DNA from: Helopsaltes ochotensis
Lineage: Eukaryota > Chordata > Aves > Passeriformes > Locustellidae
Assembly (NCBI GenBank): GCA_013400155.1
Contig: VXBM01000215.1
Span: 814,985-878,984 of the forward strand
Direction: 5' to 3'
Length of the DNA: 64,000 nt
The notes beneath the pieces were generated by a model. That model did no database searches and was not told the DNA's origin. It saw only the letters and a list, made by a program, of their open reading frames with translations. Both the position numbers and the translations under genes were made by a program. Shown here piece by piece: positions 17,301-28,388 of this stretch; the first letter of the stretch is position 1, and each line of letters starts with the position of its first letter.

Positions 17301-20300
17301 CTTTTCCAACATAAACTACTCTATTATTCTGTGGTTTTGACCTATTTTTCTGCCTTAATGTGAAATTAGGCATTTTCTATAAGGGCTTGTTTTTCTCTGC
17401 TGATTATAAAGGGAATTTTGCTGACTAGATTAGAGGTGGACATCTGTATTGTTGATAACTAAATTTGCACAGATAAATTCCTCTCCTTTTGGGCAGCTTT
17501 GTAATCTGTTTTGAAATTCTCCTAGTTGGGTGTGTAATAAACCACAGCGTATTACTTCCCTTCTTATTTTCAGGGAAAAGGTGCAGCCAAACAGCAGCCT
17601 GACCAAGACACTGACACTTTTGCCCTTGCTTGCAAATAACCGAGAGACAAAGGAAATAGCTCTGGATGGAAAACTGAAGGATGAGGACACCAACTTGGCT
17701 TCTAGTACTATGTGAGTGGAGTTTGAAATGGTCCCAGGTAGTGAGAGAATTAGAGAGAAGAGGGGAGGATGGAGGAGACACTTCCCTCAGGACTTTGGGA
17801 AGTTGTGCCTGGATGGATGCATGCAGCACTGTTTCTAATGCCATCATGCCCATTCAGGACGAAGGGTGATCACAGATCTGGAGAGGTATTGGCTGCACCT
17901 GAGGCTCGCCTGCCCTCCCACTTTCAGGATGCTCCCCTAGTTCTTGTTCCAGGTGTGTGTTGTTGCTGTGCCCCCTCACACTGCTCTGTTTTCTCTGGCA
18001 GCATTAAGGATGGAATAGACAAGACAGTGATGGGGATTCTGGTTTCCTACAAGGTCAAAGTGAAGCTCACTGTTCCAGGGTAAGTGTGACATACTTTTTG
18101 CTACATCTCCCTGGAGTTAAGGCAGGGAGTGTGTTTATGGCATTGATGGGTGAGGAGAGACCAGAACAGTCCACCCTAAGAGAAAGGGCACATATTATAG
18201 GATATGAGGCCCCCAATAAAGCATAAATTGAAAACAATCTTGGCCTATCCATAGGACTTGTCTTGACCCAAATCGTTTGTTGCTCTCCTTTAGATACCAT
18301 ATAATTTTATGGTTGAGCCATAGGAACCTCTGGTTTGCATTGCAATTTTTGTTTCAAAGCCATAACCTATTTTGTGAGAAGTGAGGTGAAACTTTGTGCG
18401 AACCTTTATGTTGGCATTGCTGTTCTCCTAGAGCAGAAAGTGAAAACGTCTGAAAATGCCTGAGAGTCATAAATAGCTCAGGTTCTGTACTCAGCCAGCT
18501 TTCTGGGTAGAGCTCATGTTATCAACATGAGCCAGATCCAGGATACAGTGCAAAAAAGGACAAGGATAGTGACTCTCAATTGATGCTAGTCACCGTTTAC
18601 ATTTGTATTTCATTCACCTGTCCTTCATTCTAGTATAAAAATGCATCAAAGATTTGTCTAAAGCATGATAAAATGCCTGCCTTCTTCTGTAGTCATCCAT
18701 TTGCCTTTTGCCTCTTGGAAAAGGGGCCATGCCCAACATTTGGTCAGGAGTTCAAAAACTCAAACACTTTCTCCATGGGAATGACACGAAACAGTAAGAC
18801 TACCTTTTTGAAAAAACAAATTCAGTTAAATTTGTGGCAAGTAGAGAACAGTACAGGAGGAAAGTGATTTCAGTAGTCCACCAATTAAACAGCATTTGCT
18901 GGAGCACCAGAATAGAAAGGCATTAAATATTCTTGGTTTTTCTCCTTGTTTTCTTTTGTAGAATGCTGGGAGACCTCACTTCCAGGTAAATGTCATCTTC
19001 CTTTTCAGACTGTGCAGTCATAGTTGTTAGTTTGTCTTTTTATTCTCTTTCTTATTGCCGTTCCCTTTTCCCAAAAAAAAGTAACTTTCCCTTAAGCTGT
19101 AAGAAGCAAGTAGTTTGTGGTTCTGCTGTGAAAATGAAGCTATAACAAAAATATCTTTTTGTATTTATATTCGTGCAAGTACATTCAGCACACAATAAAC
19201 CCAGTCTGTGAAAGTGGATATGCTTGGGATATGTGTGGAGAAATTGGAGCTTAACTTTTTTTAAAAGGAAAATTATTATTATAAAAATATGAAGGAATGG
19301 ATAAAGCTGGAGCTGAGAGCTCAGGCTGGCCTAAGGAGGAGGGAGGCTGAACCAGGCATGTGGATCTGATGCATTCTTTCTTCTCCCTAAAGTGAAGTGG
19401 GCACAGAGCTGCCATTTCGTCTCATGCACCCCAAACCTGAGGAAAAGAACCCAGCAGGTCAGTTACACCTGGTTTTTGCCTTTGTTCATTCACAGGCTCT
19501 GGTGAGATGTAAGGCTTAGACTGATTTGTGTTACAGGAAGACTTCAGATCCTACAAGGCTGCAGTATGGAGCTGTTCTGTGTGTTTGTGTGTCTATACGT
19601 ATGTATCAGCCTCCAGGCACTAAATAACAGAGAGCAGAGATGCAAAGATGGGAGAAAATGGAAAAGATGTTCCCTTTCATCTTTCATGTGTAGAATCACA
19701 GTTCAGAGAGCAGGAGTTTGAGGAAGGTCTGCACAGTTAAATCTCATAACTGCAGTGCTAAATATCCTACATGAAGCTGTCAGCAATTCCTAGCCAGATT
19801 GCAGTATAAGGAAAAAAGAAAATCTGACACAGAAAACCTAACTCATATGAGCATTGTACAAAGCCAAATACTTATAAGCAAAGTGAAGAGGTGATAAAAC
19901 TGCTGATGATTCTTGAGTCTCTGTTATCTTGATGTGGCATTTGCCATTGTGTTTGTGATGTGGCCTTCTTGTCCAGTGGTTATCTAAGATGGAACATCTT
20001 TTCAATGTTAGGTCTCTATGTGGAAGTGGAGGAACTCTATACCAGTTAAGGAGCAAACCTTACCCCAGGCACCTTGAGGTTTGGGATCAGATGCCAAAAC
20101 AACAGACTGTCAGCACCCTCCCACTTCCTCAGGCCCTGGCTGGTTCTGTTCGCCAGTGGTGAGCACCAGAGTTTGCAAGGTGCTCACACTAAATCAGAAG
20201 GTCCTACACAGCACCTGAAGCCTCTCCTGACCACCAGACACATCAGCCCTTTCCTGCTGGGGCTGTTACGCATGAGCCATCTTGTCCTACCTTTTCTACT

Positions 20301-23300
20301 GGAACAAAGTTTAGTGGGCTTCAAACAAAAGCCATGGCTGCTTTTGTGCTCCTTTTTCTTTCTTTCTTTTCCTTTTCTCTTTGTGCCCAAACTGACCTAA
20401 AGCTGCTGGTTCTAAGGATATGAAACTGGAAAGTGACAGTGGAACTTTTGAGAAGAGTTATCCTGAGATAGATGCTTTGGTCTGTACTGGAAGCATTAGA
20501 AAGGGGTGACTTGAGTCCTTACTGTGTGAAATTGTTGGAGGAATCAAGTGTGAGCAATGAGAAAGCTGGTGATCCACTCCACATTCAGATGTTCTGGTTG
20601 GGAATCAGGCTTTGCTAGTTATGGATGTGCTGGAGTGGGCAAAGGTAGGTTTTATCTCTCCTGTAACTGTTGCACTACAGGAAACTCATTTTCCCTGGGA
20701 AAGCCCCTGCTGTGAACAGTGCCAGCACATTCTCTTGGCATAGAAGTGGTGGGGGCTGGGGTGGCATTGGTGATCCCAGGAGTGTGGCTGGTGAGGGCCA
20801 TCTAGTGCCTCTGGGTAGCTCAGGAGCTTTCATGGACACCAAGGAAAGCTTGAAAATGTCTAACAAGGCTCATCCAAATATTTAAGCAACTGTAAAGAGT
20901 TTTACATTTTTAGAGTGGTGTGAATTTTTTTAATGTGACTTTTTTGGTGTTAAAAATGCCAGCACCCCCTTTTTATTACTTTATATTTCTGGCAGAAGCA
21001 TTTGTAATATGAGGAAGAATGGAAGTCAGGTAATTCTCTCTTCTAAGATTGTTTCAAAGGAGGGATGATGTACTTTATATAGTACACTCAAAAGGATGTG
21101 GGCAGAAGACTTTACAAGGAAAATGTAGACCTGCAATATTTCTCAGATCGCTTCTCCCAGCACATCCTCTTACCAGAATCACAGCCCACATGTTGTTTGC
21201 TACATCAAAGTCTTCTAGGAGCTTGCTGTCAGAAGTGTCAGCTATGCTCCATGCAGATGGAAATACCAGGTTTCTTATAAATGGAAAAAAATGCAGGTAA
21301 TTTCAGGAGCTATCCCCATGGGAAAGCCCTGCAAATGGTTAGCTCAGGAAATAAATGCTTTCTCTTAAAAAAAGATACTCTAACACAACAGAAAATTCCT
21401 CTGAAGCCTGAATAGCTGACTTGAAAACTGCTGGAATGTGGTGTCTGAGCTTATTACAGGGAATAAAACAGTTTCCCATATGAAGCTGGTAAACTGAAAT
21501 GCTTTTCAGCTTTACTGATTGGTAGTTTTCCATGCACTGTGCTTCATCCCTTCTCACAGCTGTGAGTTCAGGCTTTTTAATTTTTTCTTCTACCACTTCA
21601 GCTCATGAACTCTGAGAAACATTGTGTGTTTCATTAGTGAAATCTAATTTGGAATCAAGCAAATCCAGGCTTAATTGCAGAGATGGAGTTTCAACAAACA
21701 GTGTTTAGACTCTCAAAGGTCCCAAAAGATGGAATTTTTCTTTGTTGGCTTGTTCAGCAACCTCTGCAGTAGATGTAGGCAGAGGTGCATGCACAGGGAG
21801 TTTTGAGATCACTCCTTATCTTCTTCAATTTCCTTTTGCTTTTACTGACGAGTCAGTAGTGATCAGTTTGCCTACTGCACCTTCCTGCTCACTTGACTGT
21901 CTTAAGGCATAGCTGGAAGAACAGAAAGAAGTCAGAGCAACCATCTTACAGAGTTAAAGCTGGAGTGGGATTTAAAAATGCCACATATTGTGATTTATTT
22001 TGCACGGGGGGAATATCCTTTTCTCTAGCCAAGGCGATTTATAGCAGAAGTAAAATGTGTAGCATCATTGCATTTAATCATGCAGGACTGACTTGAGTAC
22101 AGAGAACCTCAGAAACGTAAGCTTCCCAAGAACATGATGTATTTTTTTCAGGGGCAGGCCAGGGCAAGTGGGAGCAAGTGCTGTGTGCTCTGTTTCACAG
22201 CAGATGGCTTTGCCCTCTCTAGTAGTCTGTGAGCGAGCTCTGAAGCATCTCAGTAAGCAGCAGGTCTGTCACAGTGCGTGGCTATTCCGGATTGCTTGAT
22301 CTCTCTTCCCTGTGCCAGCAGGAGACAGAAAAGAAGCAGCTTGCTACCTTTCCTTCTCTGTGTTTATCGCTTCCTTTTCTTGGTCTGCTGCTAGGCCAGG
22401 ATTTGCATGTTTCATGTGTGCTGGTTTTGCAACTGTTTTTGGACCCATGTGGTTTACATGTGGCTATTTTTAGGCAAAGCAGCTCCTGTCACATTGGCAG
22501 TCTGTCAGTTCCGCCTCTTGACAAAAAACGTGCAGGGATCTGTTTCTTTTAAAGATACATTCAAACTGGGCTGTATCTCTTCATGCTTCCGAGACCTTTC
22601 CCGGTCAGCAGTTAGCCCAGAAGTTCCTGCTGGGTTTTCCTCAAGGCTGTGGTCTCAGTATGAGTTCTTTGGTCTGGGGTTTTCCTGCCAATCTTCTGAT
22701 GTTTTATGTTTTGTGGGCCTATGTCTTGGACACTGGCCTTTGTTTTGGTTGTTGTTCAACAAATGGTCATTTATCTGCACCCTGATTAAATTTGCACAAA
22801 AGGGCTGTTTTCAAGAAACCCAGGAATGCTTTTGCCCTCTAATAGCAAAGCAATACATTCCCTGTTTTGGTATTGTGACTTTCAGAAATTAGGAAATTTT
22901 AAAGCATTGAATGCCTTGGAAAATAACAAGACTTCCTCTCATTTTCTTTTCTCCCCCATCAAGTTAAGAGAGGTTAAAAATAAGTTTATACTGAAAATTA
23001 CCACATGCTATGACTTGAATTATATGGAATAATTTCTGCAGCTGCATAATAAAAGTTTCCAGAAAACCTCCCTGAGAGTACAATGGTATTCTGGATCCTC
23101 ATCAATCCCCCTCCCATCCCAACCCTGCAAGCAATTGCTGGAATGCTAATTAAAAGAAGTAAAAGTCTATGCATTTTCTGAGAATTTTTCAATATTATAA
23201 AATTAAATAAGTCACAGGACAGCCAGAAAACTCTGGAGTGGACCTACCTCCTGCTCGGGTGCAATTGTAGCATGTTGGAGATAGTGTTGCAGCCCTAAGG

Positions 23301-25439
23301 TGAAGTGGTGCATCTTTGAATGTAATCTTCTATCTGAGGTCTATTATAAGCACTACTCTGCTGCCACACTATCTGTATATTGACTCAGTAATCATTTATC
23401 TGGCAGTTATGTATATGCCCAGCTGAAGCAATACCGATTTTACCCCTCACTCCATTTTGTAAAATCAGTTTCAAATCACTGGTGGGGATCTCACTCAGCT
23501 TCACCCATATCACTGATATCATTGTTACCATAGTAATGAAAGTACCTCCAAGAGGGAAAAGAGAGCAGACTAAAGAATAAAAATTGGAGAAAAAATGGAA
23601 TGAGAACCATGCTTTATATGTTGGAAATTTTAGAAGTTCTAAATGTTTCATTTTAAATCCATTTCAATCAAGCATACATGCCCTGAGACTTTCCAGACTT
23701 CATCTTGGCTTCTGTCCTGAGCTGGAGAGATGCCATCAGGAGTGTCTTTACATGAGCCATCCTTTGAGGCATTTTGGCTGGAGCGGCCCCCTTTGGCACA
23801 CTTTTAATGCTGGCTTTTCCAGCAGTGCTTGTTGCCCTTGATTGCAGTGTGTGTTGTGCATGGGAAGTCTCCAGGTAGTGAGTTATCCAGTCACTAAAGT
23901 GCCCCAGATCCCTGCTGACTTCTGTAGAACAAGGGTGCTTTGCTCCCTGACCCAAAGCCATGAGAAGTAAGCCAGTGAAGTGACTATGCCTTTCTAAAAT
24001 AACTATGAGAACAATAAATCCCTGCAAATGGTCTGCTTATTTTAGGGTGTGCTGAAACAGCTTTCAATCCTGCTAGTAAGCAGGATTTGTTATAGTGTGG
24101 TTAGCAAAGATCCCACTAAAGAAACACAAATGCCAAAGGTCTTGAAACCACTTTTAGGGCAAGAGGAAATCAGGAGTGTTGCCCCAAAGGTCTTAACCCA
24201 TCTGATGAGAGATCCCTGAGGTGTTTCTGTACTTTGACCTCTAATTTTAATACCTTCATGTTGATTGAACAAGAGCATCGTCTTCTCTCAGCTCACTTCT
24301 TCAACCACAGTGACAGAGCAATTAAACCTGACATCATGTCAGCTCAGAGTGCAGGTGTGTGCAAGTGTCTCCCACAGCTCCCACAGCTGTGACCATGAGC
24401 AAGTGTAGATGGGAAAATCTGTCTTTGTTCCTCAAGCCCTCAGATAGCTTGGGCAGCGTAGCTGGAATGCTTTTCCATTTGGGAGATCAAGTTTTGCCTC
24501 ATCAGGTGTAGGTATGCACATTTTGAGACTTTCTGGAATTCGAATTGTACTGCAAATCCTGCTTCTTGTCACTGCTCTGACTTGTCAGTTTATATGTTTT
24601 TGCATTAAACATTTTGCAACTATTTTAGCATCTGTTGTTCTGACTACCTGGTGTGTCTTTTTTCCTCCTTTGCTGCATGCTCATGACTGCAGGGAAGGAT
24701 GGGTAAGTTTCTTTTTGTGTTTCACATTCTGGCTACACTTGTGCGTTGACTCTTTTAAAAACTCCTCAAATCCAAAACTCCAAAAATCCCCAGCTCAAAA
24801 TCCAAAGTGAGCAAGTTACTGTGGCCTGACAAATGACTGCTCTGAGTTAAACAACAGTGAGTGACCATGTGTAGATTAAGAGATCATGTTTTGCCTAACA
24901 GCACAAACACACCCCTCCTGGGTATGTTTGTGCTCTATAGCTGGAAGTGTAAGGAATTTAATAGGTTTGACCATGTGCCTCTATTTTAGTATAGAAGGAA
25001 TAAGGGTGAAATATTTCACATTTTATTCCTGGGCAAAGCCCCTTGCAGGCTCTAGGCTGTTCAGCTAGCTGATCAATATGTATCTGGAAAGGACATGATT
25101 CAGTACAGATGAAAACATCCTCAGTTTGTGCCTTGACTTTTTCAATCAACTGCTTTTCGTTTTAGCTAGAATAGCACCAGTGAATATGGTGCCTGTGGGA
25201 ATGTGATCCAAATCCCTTTGGAGACAAAGGAAACACTACCAGTCTGCTGTGGGCTTCTCATCTTCCTCCTATGTGTTACCTCTAGTCTACTGGTGTAAAA
25301 ATAGGGTAACATCATTTTGAAAGACCTGTGTTTCTTTCATTGCAGTGAAGCAGAGCTGGTATTTGAGGAGTTTGCTCGTCAGCAGCTAAAAAATACACCT
25401 GATGAAGAGGACAAGAATTCACCCTCAACTGATGAGTGA
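11273..25439 (+). CDS. SAG: S-arrestin (visual rod arrestin), complete, 15 coding exons
   Basis: S-arrestin binds phosphorylated, light-activated rhodopsin in photoreceptor outer segments and blocks transducin coupling. The spliced reading frame is 1221 nt, giving 406 residues against 405 in human. The start ATG has A at -3. The arrestin N-domain includes the finger loop RYGQEDIDVIGLTFRR. The phosphate-sensing polar core is present: D39, R181 (RLLIRKVQ), D302 (ALDGK), D309 (DEDTN) and R387 (EEFAR), aligned to bovine D30, R175, D296, D303 and R382. The C-tail LVFEEFAR is kept. The clathrin/AP2-binding tail of beta-arrestins is absent, and the sequence matches S-arrestin rather than cone arrestin. 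Every junction is GT-AG and in phase only if a 10-nt microexon at 24693 is included. No inactivating change is seen. Confidence 0.96.
11927..11987 (+). CDS. SAG: SAG coding exon 2
   Basis: A 61-nt exon encoding LTIYLGKRDFIDNIENVEPL, between CCACAG and GTAAGT. It includes the polar-core Asp D39. Confidence 0.95.
12074..12118 (+). CDS. SAG: SAG coding exon 3
   Basis: A 45-nt exon encoding DGVVLVDPAIIKGKK. It is separated from exon 2 by an intron of only 86 bp. Its donor GTTTGA is weak. Confidence 0.93.
12407..12600 (+). CDS. SAG: SAG coding exon 4, finger loop
   Basis: The longest SAG coding exon (194 nt). It encodes LTCAFRYGQEDIDVIGLTF through LLKKLGKNAYPFFFT, including the receptor-engaging finger loop. 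Confidence 0.96.
13306..13365 (+). CDS. SAG: SAG coding exon 5
   Basis: A 60-nt exon encoding FPDYLPCSVCLQPAPRDVDK, with complete codons at both ends. A Cys replaces the mammalian Met in SVMLQPAP. Confidence 0.95.
14486..14553 (+). CDS. SAG: SAG coding exon 6
   Basis: A 68-nt exon encoding TCGVDFEVKAFSTENVEERP. It is shorter than mammalian S-arrestin here, where the family's lysine-rich loop lies, which accounts for the length shift between the N- and C-domains. Confidence 0.93.
14739..14874 (+). CDS. SAG: SAG coding exon 7, polar-core Arg
   Basis: A 136-nt exon encoding RNSARLLIRKVQYAPEK through PLHLKASLSKE. R181 is the arrestin phosphosensor arginine (bovine R175). Confidence 0.96.
15183..15267 (+). 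CDS. SAG: SAG coding exon 8
   Basis: An 85-nt exon encoding VYYHGEPIPVTVTINN through KKIKVQ, the start of the C-domain. Donor GTATGT. Confidence 0.95.
16307..16329. repeat. Perfect 9-bp inverted repeat
   Basis: CCAGGTCAG (16307-16315), a 5-base spacer and CTGACCTGG (16321-16329) form a perfect hairpin, 140 bp before SAG exon 9. It also holds two AGGTCA half-sites in inverted order. Confidence 0.85.
16470..16542 (+). CDS. SAG: SAG coding exon 9
   Basis: A 73-nt exon encoding EQVANVVLYSSDFYTKVV and AAEEAQ. It follows a good polypyrimidine acceptor and ends at GTGAGT. Confidence 0.95.
17169..17333 (+). mobile_element. CR1 LINE 3' end, internally deleted
   Basis: Matches the avian CR1 3' region as I know it: GGCCTCAAGTTGCACC, then GGTTGGATATTAGGAAAAAT, then a jump to GGTGTGGCACTTGG, GGTTTAATGGTTGGA and the terminal CTTTTCCAAC...ATTCTGTGG. 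About 100 bases of the usual CR1 sequence between the GGAAAAAT and GGTGTGG blocks are missing. It lies in the SAG intron between exons 9 and 10, in sense orientation. Confidence 0.85.
17574..17711 (+). CDS. SAG: SAG coding exon 10, lariat loop
   Basis: A 138-nt exon encoding EKVQPNSSLTKTLTLLPLL through LKDEDTNLASSTI. It holds the polar-core aspartates D302 and D309. Confidence 0.96.
18002..18079 (+). CDS. SAG: SAG coding exon 11
   Basis: A 78-nt exon encoding IKDGIDKTVMGILVSYKVKV and KLTVPG, a C-domain strand pair. Confidence 0.96.
18962..18985 (+). CDS. SAG: SAG coding exon 12 (24 nt)
   Basis: A very short exon encoding MLGDLTS with split codons at both ends. It aligns with mammalian FLGELTSS and has acceptor TTGTAG and donor GTAAAT. 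Confidence 0.93.
19393..19457 (+). CDS. SAG: SAG coding exon 13
   Basis: A 65-nt exon encoding SEVGTELPFRLMHPKPEEKN and PA, ending one base into the next codon before donor GTCAGT. That phase does not fit the last exon directly, so something must be spliced in between. Confidence 0.95.
19458..24692 (+). other. SAG intron 13 (5.2 kb)
   Basis: Large intron upstream of the microexon. No further exon, RNA gene or identified transposon was seen; the open frames here (for example at 22407-22892) have no recognisable product. Confidence 0.6.
24693..24702 (+). CDS. SAG: SAG coding exon 14, 10-nt microexon
   Basis: The ten bases GGAAGGATGG lie between acceptor GACTGCAG, with a TTTTTTCCTCCTTTG tract upstream, and a consensus donor GTAAGT. 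Adding exactly 10 nt joins exon 13 (phase 1) to the last exon (phase 2) and gives PAGKDGEAELVFEEF. The human SAG gene is known to contain a 10-bp exon at this place. Other 10-nt AG...GT candidates in the 5.9-kb interval have weaker splice sites. Confidence 0.82.
25346..25439 (+). CDS. SAG: SAG terminal coding exon 15
   Basis: Encodes EAELVFEEFARQQLKNT and an acidic C-tail ending STDE, with stop TGA at 25437-25439. It holds R387, the polar-core arginine, and the hydrophobic LVF..F anchor that keeps basal arrestin closed. Confidence 0.95.
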
Positions 25440-25730
25440 TTAAAAAAACAGGCTGACAGAGGAACTGTATTGTTTGGCTTCAATTACAAATGTAGGACCT
25501 AAGTTTTTAGTAATCTGCATGTTCTCAGTTTATGCATGGTCTTCCAGGGATCAGCCCTGAGGTCAGTGGACATCAGGAATCTCTATTGCATATTACAAGA
25601 TTAATCCCTGAAGGAATGTGGCAAACACAACACCTGGTTCCTACTCAAGCTACCAGAGGAGGACAGGACGTCTGCCACGTCATGACTTCTGCTTTCAGGG
25701 CTGCCTAATAAAAAGGTTGGTTGCTTTCAG
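25440..25730 (+). other. SAG: SAG 3' UTR (short form)
   Basis: Non-coding tail to just past AATAAA at 25707. A longer form could use ATTAAA at 26100-26105. The end is estimated. Confidence 0.55.
25707..25712 (+). terminator. SAG polyadenylation signal AATAAA
   Basis: An AATAAA 268 bases after the stop, followed by GGTTGGTTGC, a GT-rich downstream element. Confidence 0.6.
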
Positions 25731-27984
25731 CACTGGTGAGAGCTTAAATGAGGATTTATGCAGCCATGCAGCCTGCCTTGACTTATTCAGTGTCAGAGTC
25801 TGTGACTTTGAAGTGCCAGTGAAACAAATCCTCGCCTGGCAGGCAGGCTTGCAGCCATGGGTGATTCATCAAAGTTTCTCAGCAGACTGTACAAAGCTGA
25901 TTTTATTTCCTTCTGGTTCCTTTTGTGTTGATGCTTTACCAAATTCAGCTACTGAATTTTTTCAGTGCTTGCACTTGTCCCCATGTGGCTTTTACATTCA
26001 CTTTGTGTACCAGTAAATGTCTTGCAAGTTGTCTCCCACAGCACAGACAATGCCAATACGCAGTATTAGCTTTCTAGCAATGTGCTGAATAACCACGTTA
26101 TTAAAGATGAGATAAATGTGCACTGTCCGTGAATTGCTTAAAGCTCCTTTATACAATGCCAAACAGAAATACAAGACAAGACAGAGCCTGTATTTAATCT
26201 AGTTTCCTGTAGGCAACTGCTTCAAAGAGGGTGCAGGAAAATTAAGGAGGAAATTATTGCGCAGCCTTCCCTGAGAAGCCTTTCCCAACATCCATCTGCC
26301 AGCAGTTGGTTTGTGCTCTAAGAAATGAGATTGCTTTCTGCAAACTTTGTTTTCTCATGTTGGTCTGGATGTTATGATTATCCATGTAAATGTCAGAAAT
26401 TTTCCTGATTCTCACTTAGTTTTTTGCTGAAGTGAGTTGCATCAGCTAATTACATTTTGCTTGTAAAACGACTGTTTTATTTTTCTCATTTTTGCTTGAA
26501 ATCTGCTTTTCAGCATCCCTGGTTTAAATTCTCCTGGAAAATCTGAATGAAGATTCCACACTTATTAATATAGGCTTATGTTTCCTACCCCACACTGTGG
26601 AAAATAGAATTAGGAAATTCACACATATATGTTTGCTTCTGTAAACTGGTCTTGATTAAGATGCTGGGAGCGGTTAATTAAGACCACAGCTGACTCCAGG
26701 GTTCCATCAGTGCTCTCCCCTAATACACCTGTTCCTCAGTGCTGTCCATTAGTCACAGGTGTCTCACCTTAACTTGAACAATGGAACAATGTTTGCTCTG
26801 TACTGGCTGCTTTGCTGCTAAAGGAACCCGGCCAGTTCCAGGTGTTTGTGATCAGGATAATTTCTGTGTGATTTTAGCTTTGGGGGAGGGTTAGGCATTT
26901 GCACTGGATGTCTGGGAAGGTTTTTCCCTGGTATTTGTATTACTAATTTCTTGGTGGCTCAAGAACACACAGAAGATACAGTAAGGTTGAACAAATTACT
27001 GGCTGTGAATATGCTGGTTTTGAAGAGCATGAGTTCAGAAAATCCTTTAAAGATCTGAGAGAAGGAGGGGGAACAGCATTCCTCTGTCTTACTTCAAAGT
27101 GCATCTTTCTCCACAAAAGTGTTTCCTTCAGTGTTTCTGGCTACTAGACCTGTAAGTATGGGACCAGTAAACTCAGAGATCTGATTTTTCTTTTTCCTTT
27201 TTTTAAAAAAAAATCTCAACTTTCTGAGGGACCTCTGTTGCTGCCTGACTTTCCTCTCAAATTCAGCTGTGGTGATGACTTCTGTAAGCTAAGTGTGACA
27301 AAATCACAGTGCACTCTGTTGTGCAGTGGGGAGGAAATGGTTGTTAAATGGTTATTAAATCTGTTCTTTTGTCTGGGCTTGGGAAAGCACTTTGAGACAC
27401 TGTCCTGCAGGATAGGCTGGACTTTTCTCTGTCCTTTCAGCCAGCAGATGCTGACTTCTGTCAGCAGAAAGTAGTTTCTAGCTAGAACTGTTTGCCTTTT
27501 ATCTTCCCTTTCTTCTGGTTCTGGTGTTATGCTGATCTACCGAGTCAGACTTGTGCCTGCTTCTCCTGTTTACCGCTGTGGGAGAGCAGATCCAATTTCC
27601 TGATTCCGTGGCTTTGATGTGGTGGGACTCTGTTTGTAGAGAGCTCGCCAGCTCCCGGAGAGGGATGTGCTCTGGGAGCGATGGCATCTCTGGACCTGTT
27701 GTGTTTGAAGACAGCTTGGAGCAAATACATGACAGGCCGGGTTTCGTGACAGACGCTTTCCCCTCGCACATCTCCGTGAGATCCCAGCGGGAGCGCTAAC
27801 GTGCCCGTCGCTGATGGGTGTTAGAGAGGCGGGGGGAGTTACCCGGCCATTGCCAATGGAGGGGGGCCGGGGCTAGGCAGCGGGAGCGGCCCGGCCCTCG
27901 CCCTCAGCGCCCCTCCCGTGCCCTTCGGGGCGGGGCGGCACGGCAGGTGGAGCCTGGGCTGTGAGGTGTCCTGGCACCATTCCC
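25731..27984. other. SAG-DGKD intergenic region
   Basis: AT-rich to about 27500, with no coding exon recognised, then rising sharply in GC from about 27780 towards the DGKD CpG island. Confidence 0.6.
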
Positions 27985-27999
27985 TTAAGTCCTGGGAAC

Positions 28000-28187
28000 G
28001 CGGGGACAAGTTCGGGAGGGGCTGTCCAGGGAGCTGGTGGAGTACTCGTCCGTGGAGGTATTCGAGGCACCACGGGACGTGGCACTCAGTGCTCTGGGCT
28101 GGTTGACAAGGTGGTGTTCGGTTGTAGGTTGGACTCGATGATGTCAGAAGTCTTTTCCAACCTGAATAAATCTGTGATTCTGTGCTG
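28000..28187 (+). mobile_element. CR1 LINE 3' end
   Basis: Recognisable CR1 tail: GGCTGTCCAGGGAG, a diverged TGGAGGT block, GGACGTGGCACTCAGTG, CTGGTTGACAAGGTGGTG, GTTGGACTCGATGATGTC, TCTTTTCCAACCTGAATAA and the repeated GTGATTCTGTG end. It sits immediately upstream of the DGKD CpG island. The 5' boundary is approximate. Confidence 0.88.
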
Positions 28188-28352
28188 CAGTAGCCACGAA
28201 GAATGGGAAGGAATGTGGACCGGGGTCCAGGCTGAAGGGCTCGCCTCAGCGGTGAGGGCTGCGGTGAACCCCTCTGTCCAGGCTCCGAGGAGCCACAGCG
28301 GGCCGTAGCGATCGGCGCTCGGGCGGTCGGCAGGGAGCCGCGGCGGGGCCGG

Positions 28353-28388
28353 GCGGCCGTGACCGTCCCGTTACGGCGGCCGTGACCG
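28353..28388 (+). repeat. 13-bp repeat at the gap edge
   Basis: GCGGCCGTGACCG occurs at 28353-28365 and again at 28376-28388, the last bases before the run of N. This suggests a GC-rich tandem repeat that the assembler could not cross. Confidence 0.85.

Noticed and set aside
20164..20180. Other 10-nt AG...GT segments in SAG intron 13 (for example near 20069, 20133, 20169, 22254 and 24449)
   Set aside because: Each keeps the frame, but all have weak acceptors or donors compared with 24693-24702.
20996..21029. 34-nt alternative SAG exon with good acceptor and donor GTAATT
   Set aside because: It restores the phase but introduces an in-frame TGA; the 10-nt microexon is better.
22407..22892. 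161-codon open frame in SAG intron 13
   Set aside because: Low-complexity hydrophobic translation with no homologue recognised; not in phase with splice sites that fit SAG.
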